From Leptoclinus maculatus (taxonomy: Eukaryota > Chordata > Actinopteri > Perciformes > Stichaeidae), in assembly GCA_032191485.1 (NCBI GenBank), contig JAVDOI010000007.1:2026463-2090462 (forward strand): 64,000 bases of DNA, in the 5' to 3' direction. The notes below the pieces were generated by a model. The model saw only the letters and a list, made by a program, of their open reading frames with translations, was not told where the DNA came from and ran no database searches. The position numbers were made by a program, and so were the translations under genes. Positions 1 through 11,430 of the stretch are shown piece after piece; position 1 is the stretch's first letter, and every line of letters begins with the position of its first letter.

Positions 1-1815
1 AATGTAGTCTTGCCGAAAACCACTAATGTTGTGTGTTTGTTAACTTGTGTTGTCAGTTGGAGTAACGTACATTAACGTTACACGGGCTCACCGTGGCATG
101 ATGCTGGTCCGTGTCTGTTTGAGGACGTGTAGCCTGTTGGAGTGGCACAATGTCGCTGCTTTTAAACAGTAAATGGAGTTAAAAAGGTACTGATGGCTTT
201 AACAAACGCGTTCTTTTGCTTTACGTTGCAATTAAATACCTGTTTCCACGTGCCAGTTTAACTTATATGTGAGGGAAAAGCATCCACATATAATGCAAAC
301 ATAACTTATGGTTAAACGACTATATTTGAAACTATTGTTTTTAATGTCGCGAGCTGGCAGTGCATGCAGACCACGCGATGCCTTTGTGTCTGGACTGAAC
401 GGGAGGAACTTTTAAAGTTCTCCAGTTTGACCTCTATTAAAGCTCTGTGTCTTTCCAATTAAACTGCATTAAACATGTTCTTGGACTGTATATCATATTA
501 CTGGGACATCTACTGTTTATGAGCGTTCTTTCTTAGCACGAGGCCGTTCAGCCTAGAGGTTAGTGATGTAATGACAAAACCACACCACTAATCTGAGAGG
601 GACACGGTTTCTAGTGCTTTCCTGACTGACTGCTTCTGTAATGCTGCTTCCTACTACTGAACAATGGCCAGGTCACCTTTTTAGGTTTCTGGATTCATCT
701 ACAAGGAATGCATAAAATAAATGTAATGGAACTATCTTGACTTTGTCGCCGAGCCTTGTTTTTTCTTTTGCTGAGAGGTTTTCAGTTAGTGGCACTTTGA
801 GTGCGATTTGAGTTGGTAATTGACTCAAATTGTGAATTATGTCAATGAAATTGTATCTGTTATTTAGTTAGTACATATTGTATGTACATTTCTTATTGTC
901 ATGACTTCAATAGTCTGCCATGTTCAGCCCAGTCCACATGACCCTTGCTCTACCTACACATTTGTCGTGGTTGTAAAGCTGACTTTGTTTTTTGCAGTAT
1001 AGCCTACTAATGAAAACTCTTTAAAACAGGATTCCTTAAATATTTAACCGAGTTCACACTGACTTGTGACCTCCTCTGCACTAAAAAAAAAAATGCATTT
1101 TACAGCATGAATTCTTTCCCCCCTCTCAATTCAGAACTCTTGGTATGTGAACTAGTGATTTAAAACCTGTACAGCTCACTCATTGGCATCATTATTAATG
1201 GGGTAGGGTAACCCAAGGCCAGGGATTTCTGTGGCGCCCTCTGACTTAAACTAACTATTATGATTGTTTTATCTGGATCTTTGATACTTCAATATTCTAT
1301 TACGTTTTTTTTTTTTTTTTTTTTACAGCAAAGAAAAACAAATCCCAAACAAGTAGAAACTAATCATAATAAATCCTGCACCTGGCAAAGAGAGACCAGG
1401 AAGAAAAACTAATTAAACATAAATAGATAAATAAGAGCAAACAAAATACATCAAAACAACCATGCAACACGCCAACAATGTTGTCAGTCACTCGTGTCAA
1501 CCATCATTTCAGCCCAACATCAGATATCAAAAAATATATTCGAAGGGTTCTATACACAGCATTGTTGATGCTTGGATCTAGATTTACACAGATGAAGTAG
1601 CATCCTGTTGGAAGAGAGTACTTGTCTTCTAAAGAGATAATGAGCATCGACACTAAACGGAGTCAAAAAACCCGTGTGAGGCGAGTCGCCAGCCAAGTTT
1701 CTTGTTCTGACAAATGCGTGATCCATTTTGTCCATCTTGCTATGCATGCGTCTTTTCTTAGTCTCAAAAGGAAAGTCAGCCTTTTCATACCGGTATCTGG
1801 TTTGTGTGCGTGCAG
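1..1815 (+). other. Intron 1 of the cyclin D gene (partial)
   Basis: No coding signal was found on either strand. I looked for a cyclin D first exon (start codon plus the LxCxE motif) and did not see one, so the 5' exon should be upstream. It contains a poly(T) run at about 1306-1324. Confidence 0.6.
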
Positions 1816-2031
1816 GTGTGCGAGGAGCAGAAATGCGAGGAGGAGGTCTTCCCCCTGGCCATGAACTACATGGACCGCTTCCTGTCCGTGGAGCCCACCA
1901 AGAAGAGCCACCTGCAGGTACTGGGAGCCGCCTGCATGTTCCTGGCGTCCAAGCTGAAGGAGACGATCCCACTCACCGCGGAGAAGCTCTGCATCTACAC
2001 GGACAACTCCATCGCACCCGCCCAGCTGCTG
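1816..2031 (+). CDS. ccnd1: ccnd1-like exon 2 (cyclin box)
   Basis: 72 codons, phase 0 at both ends, acceptor tgcag at 1811-1815 and donor gtaggt at 2032. It encodes most of the N-terminal cyclin fold from VCEEQ to the residues before QKELL of the next exon. Confidence 0.9.
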
Positions 2032-2886
2032 GTAGGTCGCGTCGTCTTAGCGGGGATGCAACAATTCTGAGCTCATGAGTAGGAGACTCCTTTGTTCGGA
2101 TCAAGGTATCTCTGGTTAGTGGCTGTATTGGTATGGATTTTATGGTCCCCAGAGGAGTCCTTTAATAGTTTAGACTAAAGGCCCAAACGCACTGAAAGCG
2201 CCTGATGCATGTTTTAAAGAAGTCTTTCATTTATATCTCATCAATAATTTACTCTCATCCACTTTATAGTTTTGAACCAGGACCTTTTAGTATTTGGACC
2301 AAGTTAAAAGATTAAGGGGTATCTCTAATAAACAAAAATGTTGCGCATACAGACTTTTTCCTAAAATACTGCTGGTTCTGTTTGTATTTCAAATCTGATG
2401 CCTTCAGGGCACCCTAGGAGCATCATTGAGGCATGTTGTGTTCCGGTTCCAGTGCGTTTGGGGCTATAAGTATCTTGAAAAGAGTCTGCATTGTCATGAA
2501 GTTCATTGTGGACATTCCTGGTCCCCAGAGGAGGCTTCCTAATGGGTTTTGATGACCCCCTGACCTTTCCTGCAGTGCCAGTTTAAAGCCCAAAATCCCC
2601 ACAAATAGACAAAAACACACCCCTCCATCCCCATCTTAATCCCTGCATCTGTCTGTTCAATCACACTTGAACCTGTTCTTCTGCCCCCTCCCCCCCCCTC
2701 CCTCTGTCCACGCAGCAAAAGGAGCTGCTGGTTTTGAACAAGCTGAAGTGGGACCTGGCCTCGGTGACCCCCCTCGACTTCATCGACCACTTTCTGTCTC
2801 GGCTGCCTGTCAGGAGAGAGAACAGGCCCATACTCAGGAAGCACGCTCAGACCTTCGTGGCTCTGTGTGCCACAGGTAAGCATGGG

Positions 2887-2954
<68 letters not shown>

Positions 2955-3534
2955 GGGGTGGAAGTTCCCACTAGGTTTGTTTATAAAGATGGAGCCTCTT
3001 AAACTGAGTCACCTGTTAAGGCAGGAAGACGTCCTGAGGTGGCAATGAAACGTGTGCAAAATCAACAAAGTCACTTGCTTTTCAAAGTGCACCATATTAA
3101 CGTTGCGTTCCGTCTCGATGCTCTGCAGATGTGAAATTTATTGCGAGCCCTCCGTCCATGGTAGCAGCAGGCAGCATGGTGGCAGCAGTGGAGGGCCTGC
3201 AGACGAGAATGGCGGGCAATGCCGCGACGTCTCAGAAGCTGACGGAGCAGCTGGCACAGACCATCCGGAGTGACCCGGTAGGTGTGCCTGTCCATGGTTG
3301 GTGCACATGGATGCATCATCTCTGATTTACAAACTTACCTGAACCCTCTCTGTGTGTCTCTCTTTCTTTCAGGACTGTCTCAGGGCATGTCAGGAGCAAA
3401 TCGAGGCGCTGCTGGAAACCAGTCTCCGACGGGCACGACAGCCGCAACATTCGGTTACCATGGAAACTAAGAACATCAGCGAGGGGCAGGATCTCTCGAC
3501 TACACCCACAGATGTCCGGGACATCAACATCTGA
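1816..3534 (+). CDS. ccnd1: G1/S-specific cyclin D (cyclin D1-like), exons 2-5, 5' partial
   Basis: D-type cyclins bind and activate CDK4/6 in the nucleus to phosphorylate RB in G1. Four exons read continuously: 1816-2031, 2716-2875, 3129-3277 and 3373-3534, all with AG acceptors and GT donors, giving the C-terminal 228 residues. Lengths of 216, 160 and 149 bp match what I recall for the mammalian CCND1 exons. The first part is the cyclin box core (VCEEQKCEEEVFPLAMNY); the CDK-contacting lysine (K112 of human CCND1) is encoded at 1951-1953. The end TPTDVRDINI keeps the threonine equivalent to human T286 (3502-3504), the GSK3/DYRK degron site. Exon 1, with the LxCxE RB-binding motif, is not visible in 1-1815 and should lie upstream. 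The phrases DVKFIASPPSMVAAGS and IPLTAEKLCIYTDNS favour D1 over D2/D3, but a fish-specific paralogue (ccnd1b or ccndx) cannot be excluded. Confidence 0.9.
2100..2620. repeat. Interspersed repeat fragments in ccnd1 intron 2
   Basis: The motif tggtccccagaggag occurs twice (near 2142 and 2519), the second followed by text similar to the region at 9190-9300 (cctgacc/gacttt...cagtgcca). I recognise this wording from widespread percomorph repeats; the class is not certain. Confidence 0.45.
2716..2875 (+). CDS. ccnd1: ccnd1-like exon 3
   Basis: 160 bp, preceded by a polypyrimidine tract and cgcag, followed by donor gtaagc. It encodes QKELLVLNKLKWDLASVT through FVALCAT, the end of the first cyclin fold and the linker to the second. 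A (CA)n array begins 12 bases into the following intron. Confidence 0.9.
2888..2952. repeat. (CA)n microsatellite in ccnd1 intron 3
   Basis: About 32 uninterrupted CA units beginning 12 bases after the exon 3 splice donor (gtaagc at 2876). Confidence 0.98.
3129..3277 (+). CDS. ccnd1: ccnd1-like exon 4
   Basis: 149 bp from acceptor ctgcag to donor gtaggt. It encodes DVKFIASPPSMVAAGS onward, the second cyclin fold, ending in IRSDP. Exon length and phase agree with the vertebrate cyclin D1 gene. Confidence 0.9.
3373..3534 (+). CDS. ccnd1: ccnd1-like exon 5 with stop codon
   Basis: Acceptor ctttcag, then DCLRACQEQIEALLETSL, a variable acidic/polar linker and the conserved TPTDVRDINI end; stop TGA at 3532-3534. 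The linker is shorter and less acidic than the glutamate-rich stretch of mammalian cyclin D1. Confidence 0.9.
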   Translation, partial: DCLRACQEQIEALLETSLRRARQPQHSVTMETKNISEGQDLSTTPTDVRDINI

Positions 3535-5080
3535 TTGAGTGCCGCGGGTCGAGTGGACGGTCGTCCTTTGACAAATGCACGCGTGGCTGTGTTGTTACAC
3601 GACGGGCTGCGTAACTGGACTCGACAGTGTATCAGAAACTGTTCATATGAAGTCCAGAGTAAACTGTGGCGGGCGACCAGTAAATGCGGACACCATTGTG
3701 CGTCCAGGACATTGACAACCTTAAGACTGGCATTCAACCGACAACGAAAGAACGGCTGAAAGAGTAATACTGTCTGTTAAGTGTGGCTTCTTACCCGTGG
3801 GTAACGGGTAAGAACCAACCACGGGGTTGTTTCAGGGCCTAGAGGGCCTGCCTGAACCCCACGCATCTGAGACTGAAACTTCTTGGTGCCTTTAGATGTT
3901 CCTTGGCCCGTATTTATCAAAGAATTACATATAACAAAGTAATTTGCTGAAGTGGAAAAATATGACCGATTTTATCCAGCGAACCACTTCTTAAGTGTTG
4001 GAGCACACTTTAAGAGCATCAAATCAAATGGAAACAGAACATGGTGTAACATCCTATTAAATGTGCGTTTGGACCGATAACTGACAAGCAGCAGTTTAAA
4101 ACTATTCTTTGTATGCTTTCCTTCGCATGTTATACCTCTCCTGCGTTCTACAGTCATGTTATTGTCTTATAAGAGGCTCGAATCATAAACCGTCTCTTAG
4201 ATTGGCTCGGGGCATTTTTAAGTCATAATCTGAAAAATAGCTTGTATTCGTAAATTTTCTTTAATTATTTTTATTGATCTTTCACTTTTAGCAGTTTGAT
4301 TAACACTGGCTCCGATAAACATGTAAAGTAAGAAATCGATTAACAGTCCTGTGACGAAAAACCAAATGGTTAAAAAATACATACGGTGTGATATAATTTA
4401 CAGTATGAGCTGTAATGTTATGCTTGAAGACATGATGGACAACAGGCAAGAAAAAGATCAATGGTATCCACATAACATCATCTGGCACAACGTGTTTGTA
4501 AACTGCCAAACTGAAACCACTCTTCAGATGGGTTCAATGTAGTGCACATGTTACACCACTAGAGGGAAGGCTGGTATTTGGGATGCAGTAGCCACCAAAC
4601 ATCATATTCAGTTTTTGGGTTGACATTGGAGCAAAGGGGCGTCCAACTGCAGTATCGTCTGACGTCAATAACCATTGGGCTTGTATCTGTGTATTGTTGT
4701 CTCCGGTTTTAAAAAAAACAACATTTTTCAACCACGTACAGCAAGTCTTTGTGCTCAAAGGAAAAAGGGATAAAGCTATCTTCATTTTGTAAAATAAGAG
4801 ATCAGCTGTTCTACTTTTATTTATTATTACATATCACTTGGCCTTACAGCTAAAGGTTGAGTTGTTCTGAAAGAGAAAATCTGTTTATGGATTCAGCTGC
4901 TTTATTTACTTAAAGGTACAAATATTCTGATTCTTGAATAGGGAAGCCTCAACTAATTGATTTTCCTACATGATATTTTGAATTTATTTAGTTTTTTGTT
5001 TTTATTAAGGGTAAGCTCATGAAAAGCTTGTATCAGGTTAAGCCCCATGTTGGTGCTTTGTCGGTGTAAAGATGAATTAA
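3535..5080 (+). other. Probable 3'UTR of the cyclin D gene
   Basis: No coding signal follows the stop codon. Long AT-rich 3'UTRs are usual for cyclin D1. A possible poly(A) signal attaaa lies near 5076 and is followed by a GT-rich stretch around 5108-5120. The end is a guess. Confidence 0.4.
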
Positions 5081-6072
5081 AGGAAAACTGATCACTCTGA
5101 CACAACCTGTTGGTGATGTTTCTATAATTTCACTCTGAAGGTTACAAAAACAATTAGTTTTCAGTGAATTATACACTCAAGAAAACATACTTCTTAATAT
5201 ATTGATTTTTACCCAATAGACCTCACGAAATGCTTCACAGTGGAAGTCTCTATTCGCTGAGCGAGCACATCCGCTTGGTCGAAGTTGAACAGATCTCGGC
5301 CATATATTGATTCTACCATAGCACAGAGTGAACACCCTGGTATACAGACCCCTTTTCTTACACAATGTATTTGTGGAGTTGTTCCTGTTCTGATGCGAGA
5401 GTCCCGGGACAGAGGATGTCTCACTTAACATGCCATGGAGGCAAATGAGCAGATCAGGAGTCGAGAAGAGGTTTCAGATGAAGCTTCAAATATATTTGCA
5501 TTCTAGCATCACACCAAAGTTCCCACCAGTCTCTACTGTTGGGAGTCTCTGTTTGTCAAGAGAGACTTCTCTACACAAACAAAATGAGCTCCTTATATAC
5601 ACCACCTCACTCTAATTAGCCCAGACATACCATCTACAGGTAACTATATATACATCAATATATGTACAAGAAATATTTACATGATTTCACCAACCCAAAG
5701 ATATCTATTATTTACAATCCCTATAAATAGAGTAAAATTTGTGATTTTCGGCGATACAAAATAAATTTAATACATTTTGTGGACACGTCGGCCATCGCTG
5801 GCTAGCAAGTTATCTTGGCTTGTTTTTTGACGATGGCTGAAGAGTTTCTATGAATAAGTACTTAATGGCCAGACATTTACACACCTGATGTGTAAAGAAA
5901 CCATGCATGCATGCATAGCAAAGAGAAACTCGGGGCGTATCAGTTTTTGAATGCCTACACTGCAAAGATGGATTTATCCAAAAGAGTCGCAATAACTGCA
6001 AAGCATTTCAGAGATGGAGAGAAAGTGTTTCTAATAGTTAAGCTTTTTGATAACCGCAGCCAAAAGCTCATG
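5081..6072. other. Intergenic, no recognised gene
   Basis: AT-rich DNA with only short open frames on both strands. The stretch around 5200-5640 has mobile-element-like composition, but I could not identify a family. Confidence 0.4.
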
Positions 6073-6085
6073 GCTAGCAGAAGGC

Positions 6086-6848
6086 TAAACTATTAGCAAC
6101 ATTTTCTCTCCATCTCTAATAGTTTAGCCTATTAGCAACATTTTCTCCATCCCTCTAATAGTTTAGCCTATTAGCAACATTTTCTCTCCATCCCTCTAAT
6201 AGTTTAGCCTATTAGCAACATTTTCTCCATCCCTCTAATAGTTTAGCCTATTAGCAACATTTTCTCCATCCCTCTAATAGTTTAGCCTATTAGCAACATT
6301 TTCTCCATCCCTCTAATAGTTTAGCCTATTAGCAACATTTTCTCTCCATCTCTAATAGTTTAGCCTATTAGCAACATTTTCTCCATCCCTCTAATAGTTT
6401 AGCCTATTGGCAACATTTTCTCCATCTCTCTAATAGTTTAGCCTATTAGCAACATTTTCTCTCTTTCTCTCTAATAGTTTAGCCTATTAGCAACATTTTC
6501 TCTCTAACTCTCTAATAGTTTAGCCTATTAGCAACATTTTCTCTCTATCTCTCTAATAGTTTAGCCTATTAGCAACATTTTCTCTCTATCTCTCTAATAG
6601 TTTAGCCTATTAGCAACATTTTCTCTCATCCCTCTAATAGTTTAGCCTATTAGCAACATTTTCTCTCTATCTCTCTAATAGTTTAGCCTATTAGCAACAT
6701 TTTCTCTATCTCTCTAATAGTTTAGCCTATTAGCAACATTTTCTCTCATCCCTCTAATAGTTTAGCCTATTAGCAACATTTTCTCTCATCCCTCTAATAG
6801 TTTAGCCTATTAGCAACATTTTCTCTCATCCCTCTAATAGTTTAGCCT
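6086..6848. repeat. ~39-bp minisatellite, about 19 copies
   Basis: Head-to-tail repeats of a 36-41 bp unit with the core gtttagcctattagcaacat, followed by a variable pyrimidine stretch (ttctctccatccctctaata). Copies differ mainly in that stretch. The array is bounded by inverted copies of agaaggctaaactattag (about 6079-6096 and 6834-6851). Confidence 0.95.
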
Positions 6849-6859
6849 TCTGCTTAACC

Positions 6860-8030
6860 ATTAAGTTCACAGTTGAGGTGCAGCAGCTCTGATGGCTACA
6901 GTTAGCAAAGGCTAAGCTAAACTATTAGTAATATATTCTCATCAATATTGTAATACTTTGCAGTATAATGTAGTCCTGTACACTGCAATTGGAATTTGAT
7001 CAAACTCAATTAATTTAAAACACAAAAATCAGGTGATGGAACAGAAATCCAAGTTCAATGAAATTCAATTCCAGAGCTTGATGCATGACTAGAAATTTAG
7101 TGCAAAAAAATAAAAATAAATCCAGGGTTATCTGACAAAAACCTGGCTCAACTTTTGTAACTTTAGCTGCAACGCAATGCTGTCATCCAGTAAAGTGTCT
7201 TGGGCAATCAAATTTGTGCAGATGACATACCTGGCAGATTACTTTGTATCGTTAAAACAATATTTCTTTTGTTAAACTGGTGCTCATGGGAACAGGATAA
7301 ACTGATCATCACTGCTACGACTTTCCAGACTGCCTTCTAGAACCACACATATAAGGCGTATCTGACACCCCTATCAGCAGGATTCCCACGTCATTACAGA
7401 CCTTTGTTACTTCAACCTTGACGTAATGGTTGGACACTTTGCAGTGTTTTGTTGTCTGATAAACATTCCAACTCCTGGATCTATCACTCAAACCGAGTAA
7501 AGAGATGGCAGAAGTAATCCACAGTCTGACTTAGACAAATAAAGTGTCTGTTTCCCAAATGAATATAAAAGAAGAACTAGTTTTGACCTCATAGAATCTT
7601 CATCAGACCAGAAATAGAAAATACACACGGATTAAACCTAAACCTGGTTAGACAACACACCGGAAGTACACTGTATTCCATCACATAATGAAATGACTAA
7701 CAAAGAAAGCAACAAGTACACTGTCACAATGACATCAAGATACTAATATCATAGAAAAACAATAATAACCGTAGCAATCATATCACACAGTATGATGTTG
7801 TCTCATCAAAAGCTACAATTAAGAATGTTGAGCTTTTGATTTGTGTCATAGCAAGGCACTGTTTTAGCTCATGACGCCACTAACCTTGAACAAACAGGGA
7901 CTTTGTTCCTTCTTGTCAGAGAGAATGGACAGTGAAATCAAGGTTTGTTTTTCACTTTAAGAGCAGACAGAAGCATTATATGGACACACCTGCTGTCTTT
8001 GCACTGTTAAATGTAGTTTTATAAACTTAG
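6860..8030. other. Intergenic, no recognised gene
   Basis: AT-rich single-copy-looking DNA with no long open frame and no RNA gene that I can recognise. Confidence 0.4.
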
Positions 8031-8081
8031 TTCAGGAACAGGGACCACGCCCCGAACACAGCTCATTTCCTCTGCACAAAG

Positions 8082-9020
8082 TATTTAAGCACAACGAACC
8101 CGTTCACTTCCTCTTCGACTCTGTTCGACTCGGCCCCCACCCTGAGTCTCCATTCCCCCCATTCCCGCTAGCCGCCGGACACAAACAGTCCCGATCGCTC
8201 GCCTAACCTCCTTTCTACAACCCTCCTTGTTTCTTGTTCCTTACATCCCTTCATTTCTTCATCCCTACCCTACATCCCTCTACCCCTACCCTACATCCCT
8301 TCATCTCTCTACCCCTACCCTACATCCCTTCATCCCTCTACCCCTACATCCCTCTACCCCTACCCTACATCCCTCTACCTCTACCCTACATCCCTTCATC
8401 TCTCTACCCCTACATCCCTTCATCTCTCTACCCCTACATCCCTACATCCCTCTACCTCTACCCTACATCCCTTCATCCCTCTACCCCTACATCCCTACAT
8501 CCCTCTACCCCTACCCTACATCCCTCTACCTCTACCCTACATCCCTTCATCTCTCTACCCCTACATCCCTTCATCCCTCTACCCCTACCCTACATCCCTC
8601 TACCTCTACCCTACATCCCTCTACCCCTACATCCCTTCATCCCTCTACCGCTACCCTACATCCCTTCATCCCTCTACCCCTACCCTACATCCCTCTACCT
8701 CTACCCTACATCCCTCTACCCCTACATCCCTTCATCCCTCTACCGCTACCCTACACCCCTTCATCCCTCTACCCCTACATCCCTCTACCTCTATCCCTAC
8801 CCTACATCCCTTCATCTCTCTACCCCTACATCCCTTCATCCCTCTACCCCTACCCTACATCCCTCTACCTCTACCCCTACCTTACATCCCTTCATCTCTC
8901 TACCCCTACATCCCTTCATCCCTCTACCGCTACCCTACATCCCTTCATCCCTCGACCCCGTCCGCTTCCTAAATCTAACAATCATTCCATTATGCAATAA
9001 ACCTCTCGAAACTCATACTG
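8082..9020 (+). mobile_element. Possible solo LTR-like unit (TATA box to poly(A) signal) around a minisatellite
   Basis: A TATA-like box tatttaa at 8082-8088 is followed by GC-rich sequence, the 8.24-8.95 kb minisatellite, and a poly(A) signal aataaa at 8996-9001 with a GT-rich stretch after it. This order resembles U3-R-U5 of a solo LTR, or a short non-coding transcription unit. I found no terminal TG...CA pair with a target duplication, so the element class is inferred. Confidence 0.35.
8242..8953. repeat. Pyrimidine-rich minisatellite (tacatccct family)
   Basis: Nested repeats built from the blocks ctctacccctac, cctacatccct and tcatccctctac. The open frames across it translate to low-complexity Pro/Tyr/Ser/Leu repeats and are not genes. 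A second, error-rich copy follows the N gap. Confidence 0.95.
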
Positions 9021-9106
9021 TTATTGTCGTGGTCCTTGTTAGTGAATTGCTATTAGAATGCTTATCTTTACTACAAACAAGATAAATGTCTTAAAATAAT
9101 TAGATT

Positions 9107-9360
9107 ATGTTTAGATGGAAAACGGGATGGAAAAAGCTAAAATATCTCAACAACTTTTGGGTGGATCGCCATTCAATTTTGTACAGTCATGGTCCCCAGT
9201 GGTGGAACCCTACTGACTTTGACGATTTCTTGACTTTGTGCTACACACATTCATGTTCCACTCAGGTTGAATTTCTTTTTTTCCACTTTTCATCCAGTGC
9301 CATCTGTCAAAATTGTAATATGTTTATGTTGTTTATGACCAAATACATGTAACACACAAG
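9107..9360. repeat. Percomorph-type interspersed repeat fragment
   Basis: Contains the string of phrases tctcaacaacttttgggtgg, tggtccccag and gtttatgaccaaatac, which I recognise from a common spiny-rayed fish repeat. It is repeated at about 23,425-23,700 as part of the 14.5-kb duplication. Confidence 0.45.
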
Positions 9361-10680
9361 CTGCAAGAAGTGCCCCTCTGAACTTACTGATACTTTGTAT
9401 CACATAAGCGGTTATCTAACATCCCATTCGCTGCGTCAGGCTTCTTTCTGGTTCCAAGTCGAAGGGTTCTATGAGCTGAGCAGACTAGAAATATCTCCCA
9501 TTGCCAAGTCGTATCTAAGGTTCGACCCTTTCACAGGAGTAGCGAACAACGTTTCCATGATTGTCAGCAAACCCTCTTTAAAAAGGGAAACGGAGTCATG
9601 GCTTGTGAAAAAACTTAAGATTTTGATTGAACGCATTAAGTTGATAAGACTGCAACCTGTTGCGTTGTTTTTACACATCAGCAGACACTAGCATTATATG
9701 TTTGTGTCCACCTGTTGAATATAAGTCCAATATTCACTCTCTTTTAGCTCTGTTTTTGGTCTCCACCATCTCCGTCTCTTTAGCAGCTAAATACTCACTT
9801 ATGTCCACCAGCTGGTCTCTAACTTTGTCTGTCTGCTGTCTGTTGCCGAGCAGGTAGTGTACAGTGGGTTTATCAGAGCTTTCAAGCTTTTTGTTGTGGT
9901 CTGTAAAACCAAAACAACAAGCTAAAGAGGCTAAATGGCACCATAGGGTTGAGGGGAACTGCAGAGTTGGAGATGATTCTCTGTGGGTTCGTCACTATGA
10001 GCAATAACATTACCACAGCACTCATTTGTCTGTTGTTGAAATGAAAAAGGTGACAGCTTTAAATAACTTTAGTAAGTAGATTAAAGTAAATTAAAGTAAT
10101 ACAAGTGAATTACAGCCTGCTTAACTGCTCAAATAATAGTCTTTATTAGCATTTAGATGCAACTCATTTTCTGATCTAGGTCAAAAGTAAATTGCAACAA
10201 CCAAGCATTTAGTTGATAAGATCGCTGCTCTTTCCTCTGCTGGCTTGTTGTGTGAGGCAGCGTCATTCTGTCCATCTGTCTCTCTGTCCTAAGTTAGACA
10301 GGAAGAAGCAGAATTCTTTAGCTTCTGGCAGTGTGGTAACTTCATGTTTCTGCAGCTGCGGGGAACCCAACACTGTTCACATATTCTCTCTCTTGACATC
10401 ATCACAGATTTGCCAATTCTCTCTCGCTGGTGTGCGGTAGATGGGTATCTTGCGCACCTTGAATTACCACATTTTTTAAATGATTGCTTAACTAAACAGG
10501 CACTGTCGAAAGGCCAGGCAAAAACCAACGTTGTGGAAGAGGCAAGAGAAGGCTGCAGCTTTTGGTTTGGATGAATCTTTCTTGAAAGTCAGACAGAAAC
10601 CATGTGCTGGAGTCTGGAGTCTCTACAAGTCAAACAGGGACAAAATGTGGTCCACATGTTTAAAAAGGTGACAAAATACA
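9361..10680. other. Region upstream of the SDR gene
   Basis: No coding exon recognised; short open frames only. It is present again with many indels at 23,700-25,050. Confidence 0.4.
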
Positions 10681-10730
10681 CGTGTGTATACACAAGGGTA
10701 AGAGTCCTGCCTCCTGGTGCAGGACACACC

Positions 10731-10738
10731 TATATAAA
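10731..10738 (+). promoter_or_regulatory. TATA box of the SDR gene
   Basis: Perfect tatataaa. Transcription would start near 10,760, upstream of the (GA)n tract and 550 bases before the ATG. The matching place in the second copy reads tataaaaa at 25,100. Confidence 0.55.
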
Positions 10739-10797
10739 GTGCATGACGCACTAGCATTACAGCAGCACTGTGCTCTCACACATGTTCAGTTACTGTC

Positions 10798-11248
<451 letters not shown>

Positions 11249-11283
11249 TCAGACAGCTCTGGTGTGACAGTTGATCGGCAAAC

Positions 11284-11430
11284 ATGTCAGAGAAGCTGAA
11301 GGGCAACATTTTAGTGACCGGGGCCAACAGAGGCATTGGTTTGGAGCTGGTCAAACAGCTGGCAGAGAGGACAGGAGAGGAGGCTCACATCTATGCCTGC
11401 TGCAGAGCGCCTGAGGGAAGCGGGGCTGAG
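11284..11430 (+). CDS. SDR exon 1 (cofactor-binding TGxxxGxG)
   Basis: 49 codons from ATG to donor gtgaga, phase 0. It carries VTGANRGIGLELVKQLAER, the dinucleotide-binding turn of the Rossmann fold. Confidence 0.9.

Noticed and set aside
6086..6848. CRISPR-like array of short repeats
   Set aside because: Eukaryotic context, repeats are contiguous without unique spacers, and no cas genes; it is a minisatellite.
8227..9085. Two long overlapping open frames (257 and 283 codons) rich in Pro, Tyr, Ser, Leu
   Set aside because: They translate the tacatccct minisatellite; the frames are open only because the repeat has no stop codons.
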